Source of the DNA: Haberlea rhodopensis
Taxonomy: Eukaryota > Streptophyta > Magnoliopsida > Lamiales > Gesneriaceae
Length of the DNA: 64,000 bases
Assembly: GCA_907163345.1 (NCBI GenBank)
Contig: CAJQUN010000024.1
Coordinates: forward strand, 4,092,001 to 4,156,000
Reading direction: 5' to 3'
Part shown: piece after piece, positions 34,281-46,930 of the stretch
How the letters are laid out: the number at the start of each line of letters is the position of its first letter
Position numbering within the stretch: position 1 is the stretch's first letter
Notes under the pieces: model-generated
Told to the model about the DNA's origin: nothing
What the model saw: only the letters and a program-made list of their open reading frames with translations
The model's database searches: none
Made by a program: the position numbers and the translations under genes

Positions 34281-36876
34281 AAATTTATCCATACAGCCAT
34301 ACCGGTATAAAACTTTAGATGAATAACCCACACTTATTTATGTGCACCACACATACATAAATTTACCACATGTGGTATCGATAATAGGTATTTTACCGTA
34401 TGTTATTTGTAAATAGACATTTTATCTCATGTGGTTTGTAAAACATATCACATTACCTCCTTGCATGTCATACTTGGAGGTGATATTTTGCACAAATCAT
34501 ATGCATATAAATTACTTATTTGAAAAATCACAAGTGGTCATTGCCAAAAACCCCAGATTTTATTACTGTAATATCTTTGTCCAAAAATTGAGTAGTGGGA
34601 TGGTCATGTCACGTTGACATGGTTATAAATATATCTATATCCAATTGATTAATGAGATAATGCAGAAATGAACCAAGTTTGAGTTAAGAGCACAATTTCG
34701 AGATATATTAAATGAGCATACGACCCTCTTGGCTCAACCCTATGGTGTAAATGAATCGAATCAAGCCGAAATGTGAAGAAAATTTTGAGGTTTTAATTTG
34801 GCTCAAAATAGTTATATTCGAGCTCAAGCTCGAGTTTGATTTGAAGTTCGAATAGTTTAAAAATTTTGGCTCGAGTTCGGCTCGAATCAAAGTTCGAGTT
34901 CGGCAAAAAAATTGATCATGTTCGCGAACTATTCGAACTATTGCTCGAAAAAAATACGCGAAATGTTCGAAATGTATTTATTTAATATATAATTATATTA
35001 TATTAATAAAATATTAAAGTTCTCGTGCGGCTCACGAACTCTTTAACAAAGTAATTTGTGCTCGAGTTCGGCTCGAAAAAAAGTTCGAACATGTTCGAGT
35101 TCGGCTCGAATTCGAGTATTTCGAATACGAATCAAATGTTTTTCGAGCCCGCTCAAAAAGTCGTGAACACCTACTCAACCCTTATATTTGAGCTTATCGT
35201 TTCAATCTTTGCATGCCATAACTTATCAGCTTAATCTTTAGGTATGAGCTATTTAGTTCAACTTCAAAATTTGGGGTTTTCGGGTCGACTTCTATGGACA
35301 CAACAACTCCGATATTACGTGATAGACTATGGACACCAATTTTGTTCACCTTTAAATTTGGGAGAGGCGGGCCAAGTCTCGGGACATTGTTAATAGGTAT
35401 TTTACCACATGTTAATAGACATTTTACCACAATGTGGTATCGTTATTAAGTATTCGCCTTGTGGTTTGTAAAACGTAGCACAATATCTCCCTCACATGTT
35501 ATACATATAGGGGATGTTTTGTATCTATGCACAAATTGCACGGGGTAAACTGTCTTATTTTCAAACCACGTGGAATAAAATGTCTATTTTAAAAATCATA
35601 TGGAGTAAACTGTTTATTTTCAAATTACAAGAGTGTAAATTGTCTATTTGGAAAACCGTAGGCTCGGGTTCATTGCCAAAAACCACAAATATATAGATAG
35701 ATCTCTCCTCTATTGTTAGATCGTTGTTAGATTTGAACCAAATTGACATTGGCTTATAATTCTCACAGGAAAAAAAAATGATAATAAACTTTATACCTTC
35801 AAATCAAATCATGAGAAATCTAATAATTTTAAATTTTATTCATCTTCTTTTGTTTGAAGCTTGGCATCTTACCTTTCTGGTCAAGATCTCCACAAAAGCT
35901 TCCATTAAATAAGCCGCCATTACCCTCTGCATTAACTTTTAACGTAAATAATTTTGGTCTTGGAAGTGAGAGAATATTCTTGATTTCTAATATTAAAGAA
36001 CATAAATCTTAGCAAGTGAAATTATTTCATAAATGCAGAATGGTGAAAGGTCCTAATCCTCTAGTTAATCAAAAATTTGGTCTAAATCATATTTTTTTGC
36101 GTTTGGTTGGTATGATATGATAAATAATGGATAGATAACTTGATGGATAAAAAGATGATTATTAAGTAACAGATAAATAATCTTGTGTTCGGTATCAATG
36201 ATTAATAAGACATCGAAAAATAACACTGTCTTTGGTTTGGTTAATTAAACATTGTATAGATGTAAAATATATACTAAAATAACCGAAACATCCTTGAATG
36301 TATTTAAAATATATCTATTTAACTTTTCAAAATAAATTAGTTATGACTATTGTTTTTTTTCTTAAAAGCTAATATCATTAATCATTTATTACATCAAATT
36401 AATTATAACAAAAAAACCCAAATATAATGAAAAAATTATTAAATGAATTGATAGATAAGAAATGATAATTTAAATTTTTATTAATTTTACAATTCTACTT
36501 CATTTTTTAATTATTCTCCTTTTCTTTTTTAATTGTCTTCATCTTACTTAATATTACCCTCTCTCATCTACTCCAAAAACTCAAACCACCGCAAAACTCA
36601 ATTTTGTTATGTCCAGGCGGTACGTCTCTTGAATTATTATTAATCATTCTAAATCAAAATTTAATCCTAATAATTTTTATTTGAATTTTTCTAAGCCTCT
36701 TCTCCAATAACAACTTATTTATGTGCTCTTCTTTCTCCCTGAATTATGTGTTGTACATCTTCTATCCCAATGCTGTACATTGCTGAATTCTTGGGCTTTA
36801 ATGATAACACAATAATCAAACCAAACTTGGGACTACACATGATTATGTAGCAATCATTCCATTATCATTCAAACCA
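34281..36876. other. AT-rich repeat-laden spacer
   Basis: No gene is recognised. Two related stretches (34370-34560 and 35390-35690) share 'GTGGTTTGTAAAAC', 'TCATTGCCAAAAACC' and 'TGTCTATTT' words that recur at 62600-62960. At 34840-35160, repeated TTCGAGTTCGGCTCGAA palindromes mark another dispersed repeat. A 'GCGTTTGGTTGGTATGATATG' start at about 36098 resembles Harbinger/Tourist-type ends, but no partner end was fixed. Confidence 0.45.
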
Positions 36877-37219
36877 AATTGGGGTTCAACAATTGCCTTT
36901 CCTTTGTGATCGGTTGAATACGTGACGCTTGTGACAGTGTATGGTTCAAAGATTGATGTTGCGTCATTACACTTAACTATAGTTATTGGTAAAGCGGTAA
37001 GCGCTTGATCCTACAATTGGTATCAGAGCTAATGTCGCGTGTTCGATTCCCATGAGTTGCAGAGAGTGTAATTATTGGGGGATGATTGTTGGGGTTCAAC
37101 AATTGCATTTGATTTATGGTTGGTTGAACACGTGACGCTTGTGCTAGTGTATGGTTGAAAGATTGATGTTGCGTCCTTAACTATAGTTATTGATAAAGCG
37201 GTAAGCGCTCGATCCTACA
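36877..37219 (+). mobile_element. TRIM (miniature LTR retrotransposon)
   Basis: Two ~135-bp direct repeats (about 36877-37015 and 37087-37219) read (TG)TTGGGGTTCAACAATTGC...GATCCTACA. Between them are only ~70 bp: a PBS TGGTATCAGAGCT (37018-37030, matching initiator tRNA-Met) and a GGGGGA purine tract (37078-37083). LTR, PBS, PPT and LTR in about 340 bp is the definition of a TRIM. It moves only with proteins from other elements. The left LTR start has decayed, and no target duplication is clear. Confidence 0.85.
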
Positions 37220-37971
37220 ATGTCCTTAAGTATATATGGATAGAAAATTTAGTTATGTTTGCAAAAATTTATATTTTTCTCCAATATTTTTTTTTATTGT
37301 TTGAGGCTTCACTTGGTTGGTATGGTGGGGTTAAGGAATGCATAATTGAGGATAATAAATTCAAAAATATGAATAACAGAAAAATATATTATTCCAATTA
37401 TTATAGAATTTATGCAAAATGATGTATGAAACAAGGATATGAAGACTTGAAACAATCAATATCTCATCGTTCACACCAAATGATGTCTAAAATATTCGAA
37501 ATACCACCAATTACATGTCAATTTTTTTTAAAAATAGATTAGTTTATGCGTTTTTAAATTAAAATGTGTTGTATTTAAATATTAAGTTAGTGTATAAATT
37601 GGGTTCAAACCGTGTTCAACAAATTTTTCCCATCTCAAGTAAAGATGATTTTAAATCCTAGTTCAAATCCAAACACAACCATCCAAACACAACCCAACTC
37701 AATCGAATCGTCGAACCAAACTTTTTAATTCCATCTCTCGCCTTATATCCCTACTGTAAAACAAAAAGATAAAAGAAAAAAAAAATACTGCCAAAAGATC
37801 AATATCCCTAGTTATAATTACGCAATTCTCTACTCTTCCTTCTGGCAGTGTCATTTGTTAATTAGCTAGAATCCCATTTTTCTCTCCAAACTTTAGTTTT
37901 ACTTTTTCTTTAGCTCTTCGTCGTATGATACGGATAGGGTAACCGTTCCTCGGCCAGTTTTGGACGTAGAA
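37220..37971. other. upstream region of the CLE gene
   Basis: AT-rich, including 'GGTTCAAACCGTGTTCAACA'-type repeat sequence at about 37610-37700. No specific promoter site is called. Confidence 0.4.
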
Positions 37972-39626
37972 ATGATGAGTTGTAGTATTAGAAAGTTTTT
38001 TAAAGTGTTTTTTTGGGTATTTTTATTGCTAGGAGTCGTTAAGTTCTCGACAGCTATGGCTACTGAAAATGGTGGGAGGAAGATGAATAGTGGAGTAAAC
38101 TGGAGAGCGAGCAAGAACACGCATCGTCCTGTCGAGGCCATGTCAAAGTTTGATCTCAACTACGCTAGCAAAAGAAGGGTTCCCAATGGACCCGACCCGA
38201 TTCATAATAGGTACAGCATGTATTTTTCATCTATCATAGGTTAAATTTTTAAAAAAAATAGTTTTATAGAATACGAGTATTTGTAATATTATTTCAGTTT
38301 TTTAGAACTATATCATGTAAACTATTTTTAATCAAAATAGCCATAAACTTTTGGTTTAATCAAAAGTGGTCTCAAAACCCACTATTCAATTATGTGACCA
38401 TTTTTGTTAAAAGTAAAATTAATTTATGTGTGACTAAATTTATTAATGTTTTGATTAAAAATTAATTTTTTTACGAGACTAAATCTTACTAGTTCTAAAA
38501 GTTTGGGACTAATATTGGAAAATTTCATATTTTTTTTAAAAAATTACCCTTAATTATAAATAATACTTTTATTGTAATAACAAAATAAATCGTTATATGT
38601 GCATTGTAACCATATAGGCTCTCTTCTTAATCTTTTCCTGATTGCTGCCATCGTTTCAATGTTAAAATTGTTAAAATTCTTGAATCTTAAGTTTGTTGGG
38701 AATTAAAGCATAAAAGAGTTCTCCATATTCCCTCATAATATACAGCTTTATCTGTATTTAAGCAGATTTTTTAAAGCTAAATTCAAACACTTCATTTTTT
38801 TCTTTTCGGCTCTTTTGATGGTTTCAACCTTTTTATGTCCATCTTTTTTTACTTGTATTCCCTTTTCCCTCTTCTTTTATTATTTTACGAACCAAAATAA
38901 TCGAGTGGCATGGCGACCTAGACGCCAATGGCGGATCCAGGATTTTTAGGAAGGGAGGGCAAAAGAAATTTAAAATAGAAAATTTAGGGCAAAAGAAATT
39001 TTAGAGGTCAAAATATAATTTAAGGGGGAGCAAAATGTAATTTTTAAGGGGAAAATTATATTTTTTAGGATAAAATCACAATTTTTTAAAAAAAAATTAT
39101 TTTTTTTAAGTAAAAAAAATTATTTGTCTGGGGCAAGGGGGGGCACTTGCCCCCCCCCCCCCCCCTTGCCCCTTAATAGGTCCGCCCTTGCTAGACGCGC
39201 CAACAAATCGAAGAGATGAAAACGATAACGATTTTATATATTTTGAGCTAGTAAAAATATAGTCTAATGTAAATTGTTTTTAATATAAAATAGTCTCAAT
39301 TTTTTTTATTTTTAATCAAATCCTAAACTTTTGTTTTTAACCAAAGTGGTCTCAAAGTTCTCTACTCAATTATGGACCACTTTTGTTGAAAATTAATTTT
39401 GGTGGGACTAAATTTGTTAAAATATTCATGTGGAACTTTTTTATTTAAAGTAATTTATGTAAGACTATATTTGATCAGTTCTAAAGGTTTTAAACTATTA
39501 TTGTAAAAGTCAATATTCTGTATGACCAATTTTAAAATATACTCATTAATTAATGATCACTTTTTATTTTACTTTATTTTAACCAGGAGATCTGGAAACT
39601 CTCGTCAACCACCTGGTCGAGCTTAG
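37972..39626 (+). CDS. CLE25: CLE peptide precursor, CLE25/CLE26-like
   Basis: Exons 37972-38210 and 39587-39626 (intron GTACAG...ACCAG, splitting the Arg codon) give 92 aa. Residues 1-30 look like a signal peptide (FFKVFFWVFLLLGVVKF). The variable region is basic. The CLE motif RRVPNGPDPIHN (68-79) follows a SK cleavage context and differs from Arabidopsis CLE25 only at Arg2, as I remember that peptide. The tail encoded by exon 2 (RSGNSRQPPGRA) also resembles CLE25. The mature 12-mer would be secreted, hydroxylated at prolines, and sensed by CLAVATA-type LRR receptor kinases in vascular or stress signalling. The ATG at 37972 is the first in frame; ATG 37975 follows directly. No lesion is seen. 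Confidence 0.88.
38926..39190. mobile_element. hAT-type MITE in the CLE intron
   Basis: 265 bp with terminal inverted repeats CAATGGCGGATCC / GGTCCGCCCTTG (imperfect) and a perfect 8-bp target duplication CTAGACGC (38918-38925, 39191-39198). A 19-nt C-run lies near its right end (about 39148-39170). Confidence 0.85.
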
Positions 39627-39700
39627 CTAGAAGATTGGAGAAGATAACTACTTGCGAATCGCAAATTACAAATTAGAGAGAGCTTGAGATATGAATATGC

Positions 39701-39775
<75 letters not shown>

Positions 39776-41434
39776 AATCTCGAGCAGGTCTGTTTAATTT
39801 TTGTGTTGTTGTGATATTTTGGTGCGACATTTCAATGTAGGGAGGTTCATTATGTGATGCTTGGAAGAGTACTTGTATGATTATTACTAATTTCTTTTAA
39901 ATGATTTAGAAACTAAATTATCAATTCTTTGAAAATAAATAGATCAATTTTTATTGTCTATAATTTTGATATCTCTACACCTGTGTAGTTGGATATTTTT
40001 TATTTTTTGAAAAATAAATAAATCTCAGCGAAATTTAGATTGGCAACTGAGTTTAACATTTTCAAGAATCATCCTATAAGTTGGCTTAGATCGGGTTTTG
40101 GTCATCTAATTATTTAAAATTTGGTCTTAGTACAATAAATTAATTTTATTGTATTCTTAGTACGATATTTGCCAAAATGGTGATATGGAATTGGATATTA
40201 CTGATATACTGTAAGATATTACTAGTATGTCAGGCATCGTGTCAATAAAACACTATGACGATTACTATATCTAGATCAAATAGTGACCCATTAAAAGAAA
40301 ATTTTATAGACATCAACTTGCAGGACCATCCATCGTTTATTGTGACCCTACTATTACCCAACTCAAAAGGAGCAAAGATTTAGTTTGTATTCAACTTGTT
40401 TTAATTTCATGTAGAAGCTTAATATAATTTAATGATGATGGGGAATTTTTGTTTTAATCATGAGTTGTGTTGTGTTGAAACTAAAGCAAATCCACCACTT
40501 AAAGGTGTTTGCATATCAAGAAAAGAAGAAAACAAAATTGGGGGCATAGCATCTTTGAGGGGGTTAGTCTTTTTCACTAGATTCTTTGCTGGGCAATGTT
40601 ATACTTTTTTTTTTTTCAAACTTGTAAGATTATTTAAGATTCTCTGAAAGTTTTTTGACTGAGTGATAATAATGTTGGTTTTAAAATGTTCGAGTCGGTT
40701 TGTGAATTTTTTTAATATATTTAAATAGGATTTGATTTATATTTAAAATTATCGAACAAACTGATAAAAATTTCTACCATTTCTTGTATTTGGGGGGACC
40801 GAAACTCGAAAGATATGATAGTATGATATATTATATTGTGATTCTTAGTGTGATTGTATAGAATATGGAATAATGTTGGATAAATATATGTTTACTTAAA
40901 TGATTGAGACTGATATTGTAATTATGTTTATATGATGAATTATTTTCTCTTAGGTTATTATTATTAATATGTTGTTTGACTTTGTGTAATAAAATTGTGA
41001 TTGTAAATATCATAGAAAATTAAAATCCTTTTTATTCTATTTATTATTTTTTACTTGTGTAAATTTCACTATCAAAATAAATATTACATAAGTTTAGTAT
41101 TTTAAGTATTTATATTTATCAAAATTATTTTAATATTTACGTAGTTTTTTACGTGGTTAAAAATTATTTTTTACTAGTGTAAATTTCACTATCAAAAAAA
41201 ATATTACATCAAATAGGTGCGCTTAATATACGTGCACTGCTAGACTCATACGGTGCATGTGCACCATCATACTCTTCATACAAAACTAACACAACCTAGC
41301 CAATTCACACTATTATCGGAGAGATAACAATCCAAATTTGAGTTTCCAAAACAAATAAGCAAGTAATAGCAGTAATAAGAGATAGGAAATAGGTAGTGTG
41401 GAGGAGCCAGGACCAGATGTTTCACGCCGGCATT
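39627..41434. other. CLE 3' region and spacer
   Basis: A (TA)n tract of about 68 bp at 39703-39771 lies just after the CLE stop and probably falls in the 3' UTR. The rest is AT-rich. Short frames (for example 40432-40647) have no recognisable features. Confidence 0.5.
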
Positions 41435-41720
41435 CCACACAGCGTCCAAGCCTTGTGAATACTGCAAGTCCGCGGTGGCACTTGTGATTCCAAGATGAAC
41501 AGCTTAAACAACATCTCGGTGCTCATGCACGAACGTGTCTGGACGTGCGAGGTGTGTGAGCAAGCACCAACCACTGTCACCTGCAAGCCCGATGTCGCCG
41601 CCCTCTGCGTCATCTGTGACAATGGCATCCATTGTGCTAGCTCACAGTATTGCCGCCGAGTTTTCCTCCAACAGCTAAAGATTTTCCTCCGCCGTCACCT
41701 GCAAGAAACTCGGCCGACTT
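41435..41720 (+). pseudogene. CONSTANS-like B-box zinc-finger remnant
   Basis: In one frame 'PCEYCKSAVALV' (about 41451-41485) resembles the start of B-box 1. In another, 'HERVWTCEVCEQAP' and 'VTCKPDVAALCVICDNGIHC' (about 41525-41630) are B-box 2 of CONSTANS-like transcription factors, with most Cys/His zinc ligands present. The end of B-box 1 is deleted or shifted. The usual 'SANPLARRHERVPV' reads 'CASSQYCRR'. A MITE follows at 41729. No CCT domain is found. It is a truncated, dead copy. Confidence 0.75.
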
Positions 41721-41728
41721 GGAGGAGG

Positions 41729-41917
41729 CAGGGGCGGAGCCAGCATTTGAAATTACCTGGGGCTGATCAGGATATATATCAAAATATAGGTTTGAAGAGG
41801 TAATATAGGGTTGGGCTATAACATCAAATTTAAAAACAAATACACTACAAATAATTTTTTTTAAAAAAATAAGGTAGTGCTGGAGCCCCACCCACAATGG
41901 GTGTGGCTCCGCCCCTG
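41729..41917. mobile_element. hAT-type MITE in the B-box remnant
   Basis: 189 bp with perfect 14-bp terminal inverted repeats CAGGGGCGGAGCCA / TGGCTCCGCCCCTG and an 8-bp target duplication GGAGGAGG (41721-41728, 41918-41925). Confidence 0.88.
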
Positions 41918-41925
41918 GGAGGAGG

Positions 41926-42857
41926 TGTCATCGTTTGTAGAGGAGCAGCAATTTTATGTTGCACCTTTGTTTTATTAAAACAATGGTATTTAGGTTATAA
42001 AAAATGTTAATTAGATTATGGTTTGATAGAGTTGAGTTATTTTAAAGAAATTCTTTACGATATGTATTTAGTTGGAAAGAAGATATTTTGATAGATTTAG
42101 TTGAAAGATATTTTGAACAGTGGTACACATATTTTATTCACTTTTTATCTCCCACAACTCAAGATTATTAAACTCTCTATGACTTTAGGGTGTGTTTGGT
42201 TGCTGTGATCTGATAAATGATGTATAGCTTAAAAAGTGAATAATGAGTTGATAAGTAAACTGATGAATAAGCTATATTATGTTTGGTTCCCATGATTAGT
42301 AAAATATGATAGGTAATATTGTGTTTGGTGTACTCGACAATATATGGTAATTTTATTTGTAAAATGATATTTTATACCCTTGAATATATTTTCATCTTAA
42401 TTTAATTTAATCAGTTAAATTTATATATTTATTTTAAATTTTAATAAAATATTATAATGAATTAAATATTATGTATAAATAAATATATTATAAATGTTAT
42501 AATAAATAATACAAAAATAATTTGAAAAAATAAAAATAAAAAACAACACATGGAAGTAAAAAATAAATATTTTCTCAAAGTAAGAAAAATTTTATATTTC
42601 CGATATATAAAAGGAAAATGTTATAAACATTGGGAATCAACACCGAATATGCAGCATCAAGATATTCAAAAGAGTCCAGAATATATTGTGACACTGCAAA
42701 AATCATACAATGGGTACACTAACCATTTTACAAACTAATTATTTTTTTTAATTTGACAATACCCAAAACAAAAACAACAAATTACCAATAAACGTTTAAC
42801 AATTAATAAACACCAAAGTTGCACCAAACATGAAAAATATTATCATGTCAATTAAAC
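41926..42857. other. AT-rich spacer with Harbinger-like sequence
   Basis: From 42187, 'GGGTGTGTTTGGTTGCTGTGA' and later 'TGTTTGGTTCCCATGATTAG' resemble Tourist/Harbinger MITE ends. A matching right end was not found. No coding signal. Confidence 0.35.
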
Positions 42858-43870
42858 TCATGTAGCAACAAGACCAGGAAGAAAGCAATTTTTCTGCACC
42901 CCATGACCCCTATGGACACAATATGCCGGTTTCAGTAGAATACCAATATATCTTTCCCAAATCACGCTTGAAACACCAAGAGCCTCAGCAGTTCTAGGGT
43001 ACAGATGAGCATGCAAATTTGCATCCAGGATCAATGCCAACGCTAATAGAAGGAATCGGTAAAAAGCAGTGGAATAATGTGTGAAATGGAATGAACAAGC
43101 CTCGTATGATTGCGCTCCTCTTGGTAATTGCCAATGATAGAAAAACACCAACAGAATCTGAATCAGGTCCACATCTTCCAACAAGAACTGATGGATTCTG
43201 ATCCAAAGCATGATGACTTAGAAATACACTTCTGCAACTCAAATAGCACAAAAGTGGCTTTGCACTTTTGAGCATGGTGTTTCAAAACATGAAAGTAGCA
43301 CATAAAAAGGAGTAAGAAGTGGTATAAGACATCATTAAATGATCGAGAAAGTCAGTTTTTCACTTAACCTGCATTAAGTCCAGCTGAGATAATTATCATT
43401 TCAAGATTGATTCCTTACAACAGACATCGATATATGATTCCCAAACAACAAGATAGTCAGCTTCTCCACAAACCCAGATTTGATGCATTATAAAATATCA
43501 AATGTAGTAAATTTTAACATAATCGAAGGTCCAAATCTATAAACAATTTGTTCTGTCCTTTCTCAGTTCTCACATATGTTAGATACACTCTCTTGCCTCA
43601 CTAATGCACGAGCCACACAATAAAAGAATCTTGGATTATGTCTTTTAAGGTCAATCACAAGAGGCATATATGCAACAAGGAAAGCAGCCTCCGATGAGCC
43701 ATCATTGAAATAAAGGAGTTAAATTTTGCAGCCTCCGATGAGCCATCATTGATAAACTCAATGTGACTTTCGGCGTGAACCAAAGCTAAAGAGTTATCGT
43801 CAACTTCCATTGCTTTCAAAATTACACATTTGGAAGCAGCAAACGTTGATACAATATTTATTTATTGAGC
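42858..43870 (-). pseudogene. unrecognised gene remnant
   Basis: Several minus-strand pieces have protein-like composition but change frame: 'AMEVDDNSLALVHAESHIEF' and 'INDGSSEA' (about 43810-43730), then in another frame 'FLVAYMPLVIDLKRHNPRFF' and 'YCVARALVRQESVSNICE' (about 43690-43575), and 'NPSVLVGRCGPDSDSVGVFL' (about 43200-43140). GCAGCCTCCGATGAGCCATC is duplicated at 43685 and 43730, adding a shift. I could not name the family; a helical-repeat protein is a guess. Intron-like AT-rich gaps suggest an unprocessed copy. Confidence 0.45.
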
Positions 43871-44265
43871 ACAAAAACATTGACTTTATTTCAGAGGCCA
43901 AATATAGCACCACTAAAAATCAACAAACAAATTCCTCCAAAAGATATCGATCTTACATATTTAGTAAAGTAGAGCAGCAAAATAATACCAAAAGATTTAT
44001 CTGTTTTTCTCATTTTGCTTTCAAATTTTTGAGTTTCTAACTGTTCATGAAAAATGTGAAAAGAGGGTAGATGAGGTGGGAATTTAGAGAAATAAGAAAA
44101 TATGATACAAACTAATTTAATTTTACCAGCCACATATCCACTAAAAAGGCCTCCGGCAGAACCAAGAATCGAAAGGAAAAAAACAGCAATCAACATTAAG
44201 TTGCAGACAACAGAATTTATGTTGCCTCACAAAACATCATCTGACTCACAATATAAGAAACACTA
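43871..44265. other. spacer before the foldback element
   Basis: Nothing recognised beyond AT-rich DNA. It may be intron of the neighbouring remnant. Confidence 0.4.
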
Positions 44266-44274
44266 TACTTTATA

Positions 44275-45481
44275 GGGGTAATACATAAAATGGTCCCTCT
44301 TGTTTGCACACATTCCCGATTTAGTCCCTCTTGTGTGCACTAACCCGATTTAGTCCTTCTAGTTTTCTAATTTGTCCCAAATCAGTCCTAACCGTTAAAT
44401 GCACCGTTAAAACTAACGGAAAGGACTGAATCGGGTCACTTAAAACATTGGGGACTGAATCGGGAATTGATGCAAACATTAGGGACTGATTCGGGTCATT
44501 TAAAAAGATTGGGTGACTTAATTCTTTAAATTATTAAGTAATTAATATGGATATTTTATTTATAATTTTGGTAATTTTTTGTAAAATTATTATATTTAAA
44601 TAATGATATAATATATTAAATTCTACATAAAATCATTTTTTACTCAAACAAAACAAAAGAAAAATCAATAGCATATTGATATACAAAATATATTTCGATG
44701 AATATTTTACTTATTAAACAATATATATTTTTGATTTCATTAAATTATGTATATCAGATGTGTCATCAATTTATTAAAAAAATATTTTCTTTTTGATAAA
44801 TTAAATATTTTTTTTATAAATTGATGATATTTTTTATAATTATTTAAATCACGTGAAAAATGTAGAATTTAATATAGTATATCGTAATTTATATAATTAT
44901 AAAAATGTCATTAGTTTATAACAAAAATTATTTAATTTATCACAAAGTTTATTAAATTTATAAAAAATGAAATAATTTTTTTATAAATTGATGACACATC
45001 TGATAGACATAATTTAATGAAATCAAAAATATATCTTCTTTAATAAGTGAACTAGCCATCGACATATATTTGTATATTAATATGATATTGATTTTTCTTT
45101 TGTTTGTTTGAGTGAAAAAATGGTTTTATTAAAAATTTAATATATTTTATCATTATTTAAATAAATAATTTTCCAAAAAATTGCAAAAATTATAAATAAA
45201 GTATCCATATTAATTACTTTAATAATTTAAATAATTAAGTCACCCAATCTTTTTAAATGACCCGAATCAGTCCTTAATATTTGCATCAATTCCCGATTCA
45301 GTCCCTGATGTTTTAAGTGACCCGATTCAGTCCTTTCCGTTAGTTTTAACGGTGCATTTAACGGTTAGGACTGATTTGTGACAAATTAGAAAACTAGAAG
45401 GACTAAATCGGGTCAGTGCAAACAAGAGGGACTAAATCGGGAATGTGTGCAAACAAGAGGGACCATATCAGGTATTATCCC
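44275..45481. mobile_element. long foldback MULE-type MITE
   Basis: 1207 bp whose two halves are inverted copies. The left arm starts GGGGTAATACATAAAATGG and the right arm ends CCATATCAGGTATTATCCC. Similarity continues through blocks such as TTAACGGTGCATTTAACGGT and the ATCAGATGTGTCATCAATTT region, so each arm exceeds 500 bp. A perfect 9-bp target duplication TACTTTATA (44266-44274, 45482-45490) fits Mutator-like transposition. It encodes nothing. Confidence 0.9.
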
Positions 45482-45490
45482 TACTTTATA

Positions 45491-46930
45491 GGTATAAATC
45501 GCCAACTACTCGAAAAAAACAAACAAACAAACAAAAAAAGTAGGTATAAAATTCGTACAAACCATCTCACAATTCCATAACGCAACTTGATCACTTAGAA
45601 ACATACAAATAAAATAAATAAAGACATGTAAAAGAAATGGGTTACAAAAATCAACTTTGACAAATTCTAGAGGAATTTAGCTTGTCCCAAATGACAAGAA
45701 TCCGATTTAGGTTTTTGGATGGTACTCATCATCCGGGTTCTCGTGTTTGCACATTTGTCGACAAGAAATACCACCAATCGCCACCATCACCCCGGTCAGC
45801 TTTGCCACCACCCTCACCGCTCCACCACCTATACTCACTTTCAGAAAACAACTTAAAATAATGAAATCGAATCAGTTAATAAAAACTCAATCCTGAGGTT
45901 TTGCTTGAGGTCAAATCGATAAAATTACCTTATTATCACTGTTAAAATGGAGTTCGATAATCCTTAGCCTGAGTAAGGATCTCGTTCAAGCTTTTCAAGC
46001 TTGAACAGTGGCTAATAACTGGCCTTCGGAAAAAAGACTTGTCAAACCAACCAAACATGGGATAAACTCATTTTCTACTCTAATTATGCGAACCAAACAC
46101 TGTCTTAGAGTATTAATCAAACAAAAAAGTATTTTTTAGTGGGCTCATGATTAATAACCATTAGTACATAGGACGTGAACAAGGTGAATAATGAGTATAA
46201 CTAATTAACCTATGATTGTTTTAAGTAAACACAGGTTTCATTGTTGCTGCCCTTAAGAGCACTGCTCTCAGAGGCATAATCCACCATCCATATGAAATCT
46301 TTTTTTTTTTAATGATTCTAAATGAATGGTGATGATGGGCATCATCAAGCAAACCGTAAACACAACCTAAAAAATTAGAAAGCTATTACTACGTTTGTTT
46401 ATGGTCCATAGTTAGTCCCAGCAAGGCGTAGGTAAACGCCTTAGGTGTTCGCCACGTGTCACGCATCCTAATTTATTTGACCAGGCGGAGCCACCGGTGC
46501 GAAGAAATTTTTACAATTAACTAATAAATAAAAATGTATACTGTACCCACTCATTGTCCATTTGACGCAGATTTGAATTTCATTTCGGATTCCACCATTT
46601 CCAATTTGTTTCAGACTTTCTAATATATACTTACATATGTACTGTAGATCTGTCTCTGTTGAATCTATTTTATGCATAATTCGACACAAATCTTAAATTT
46701 TTTCGTGATAATTGGATATACATAGTGTTCAAAGGATTACGAATCTTAAATATGATTAAGAGAAGTGCTATACCGATTTTTGCTCATACTTAGATCTCAG
46801 ATGATGCGGCGGCTGGATTGGTTTGCATTTTTCGTGCTTGAAAGCTGAATCTCAAACTTCATTTTCAGATCGAAGTGCGAAAACTTGAACGGCCGAAGCA
46901 GAGGAGGTTTTCGAAGAAATTTTGGTGAAA
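45491..46930. other. upstream region and 5' UTR of PP2A-C
   Basis: A degenerate 'ACCAACCAAACATGGGATAA ... ACCAAACACTGTCTTAG' segment (46035-46110) looks like a MITE end. About 46780-46930 is less AT-rich and likely holds the 5' UTR. No TATA box is assigned with confidence. Confidence 0.45.

Noticed and set aside
41276..41628. Minus-strand frames opposite the B-box region
   Set aside because: They are shadows; the Cys-rich B-box signature is on the plus strand.
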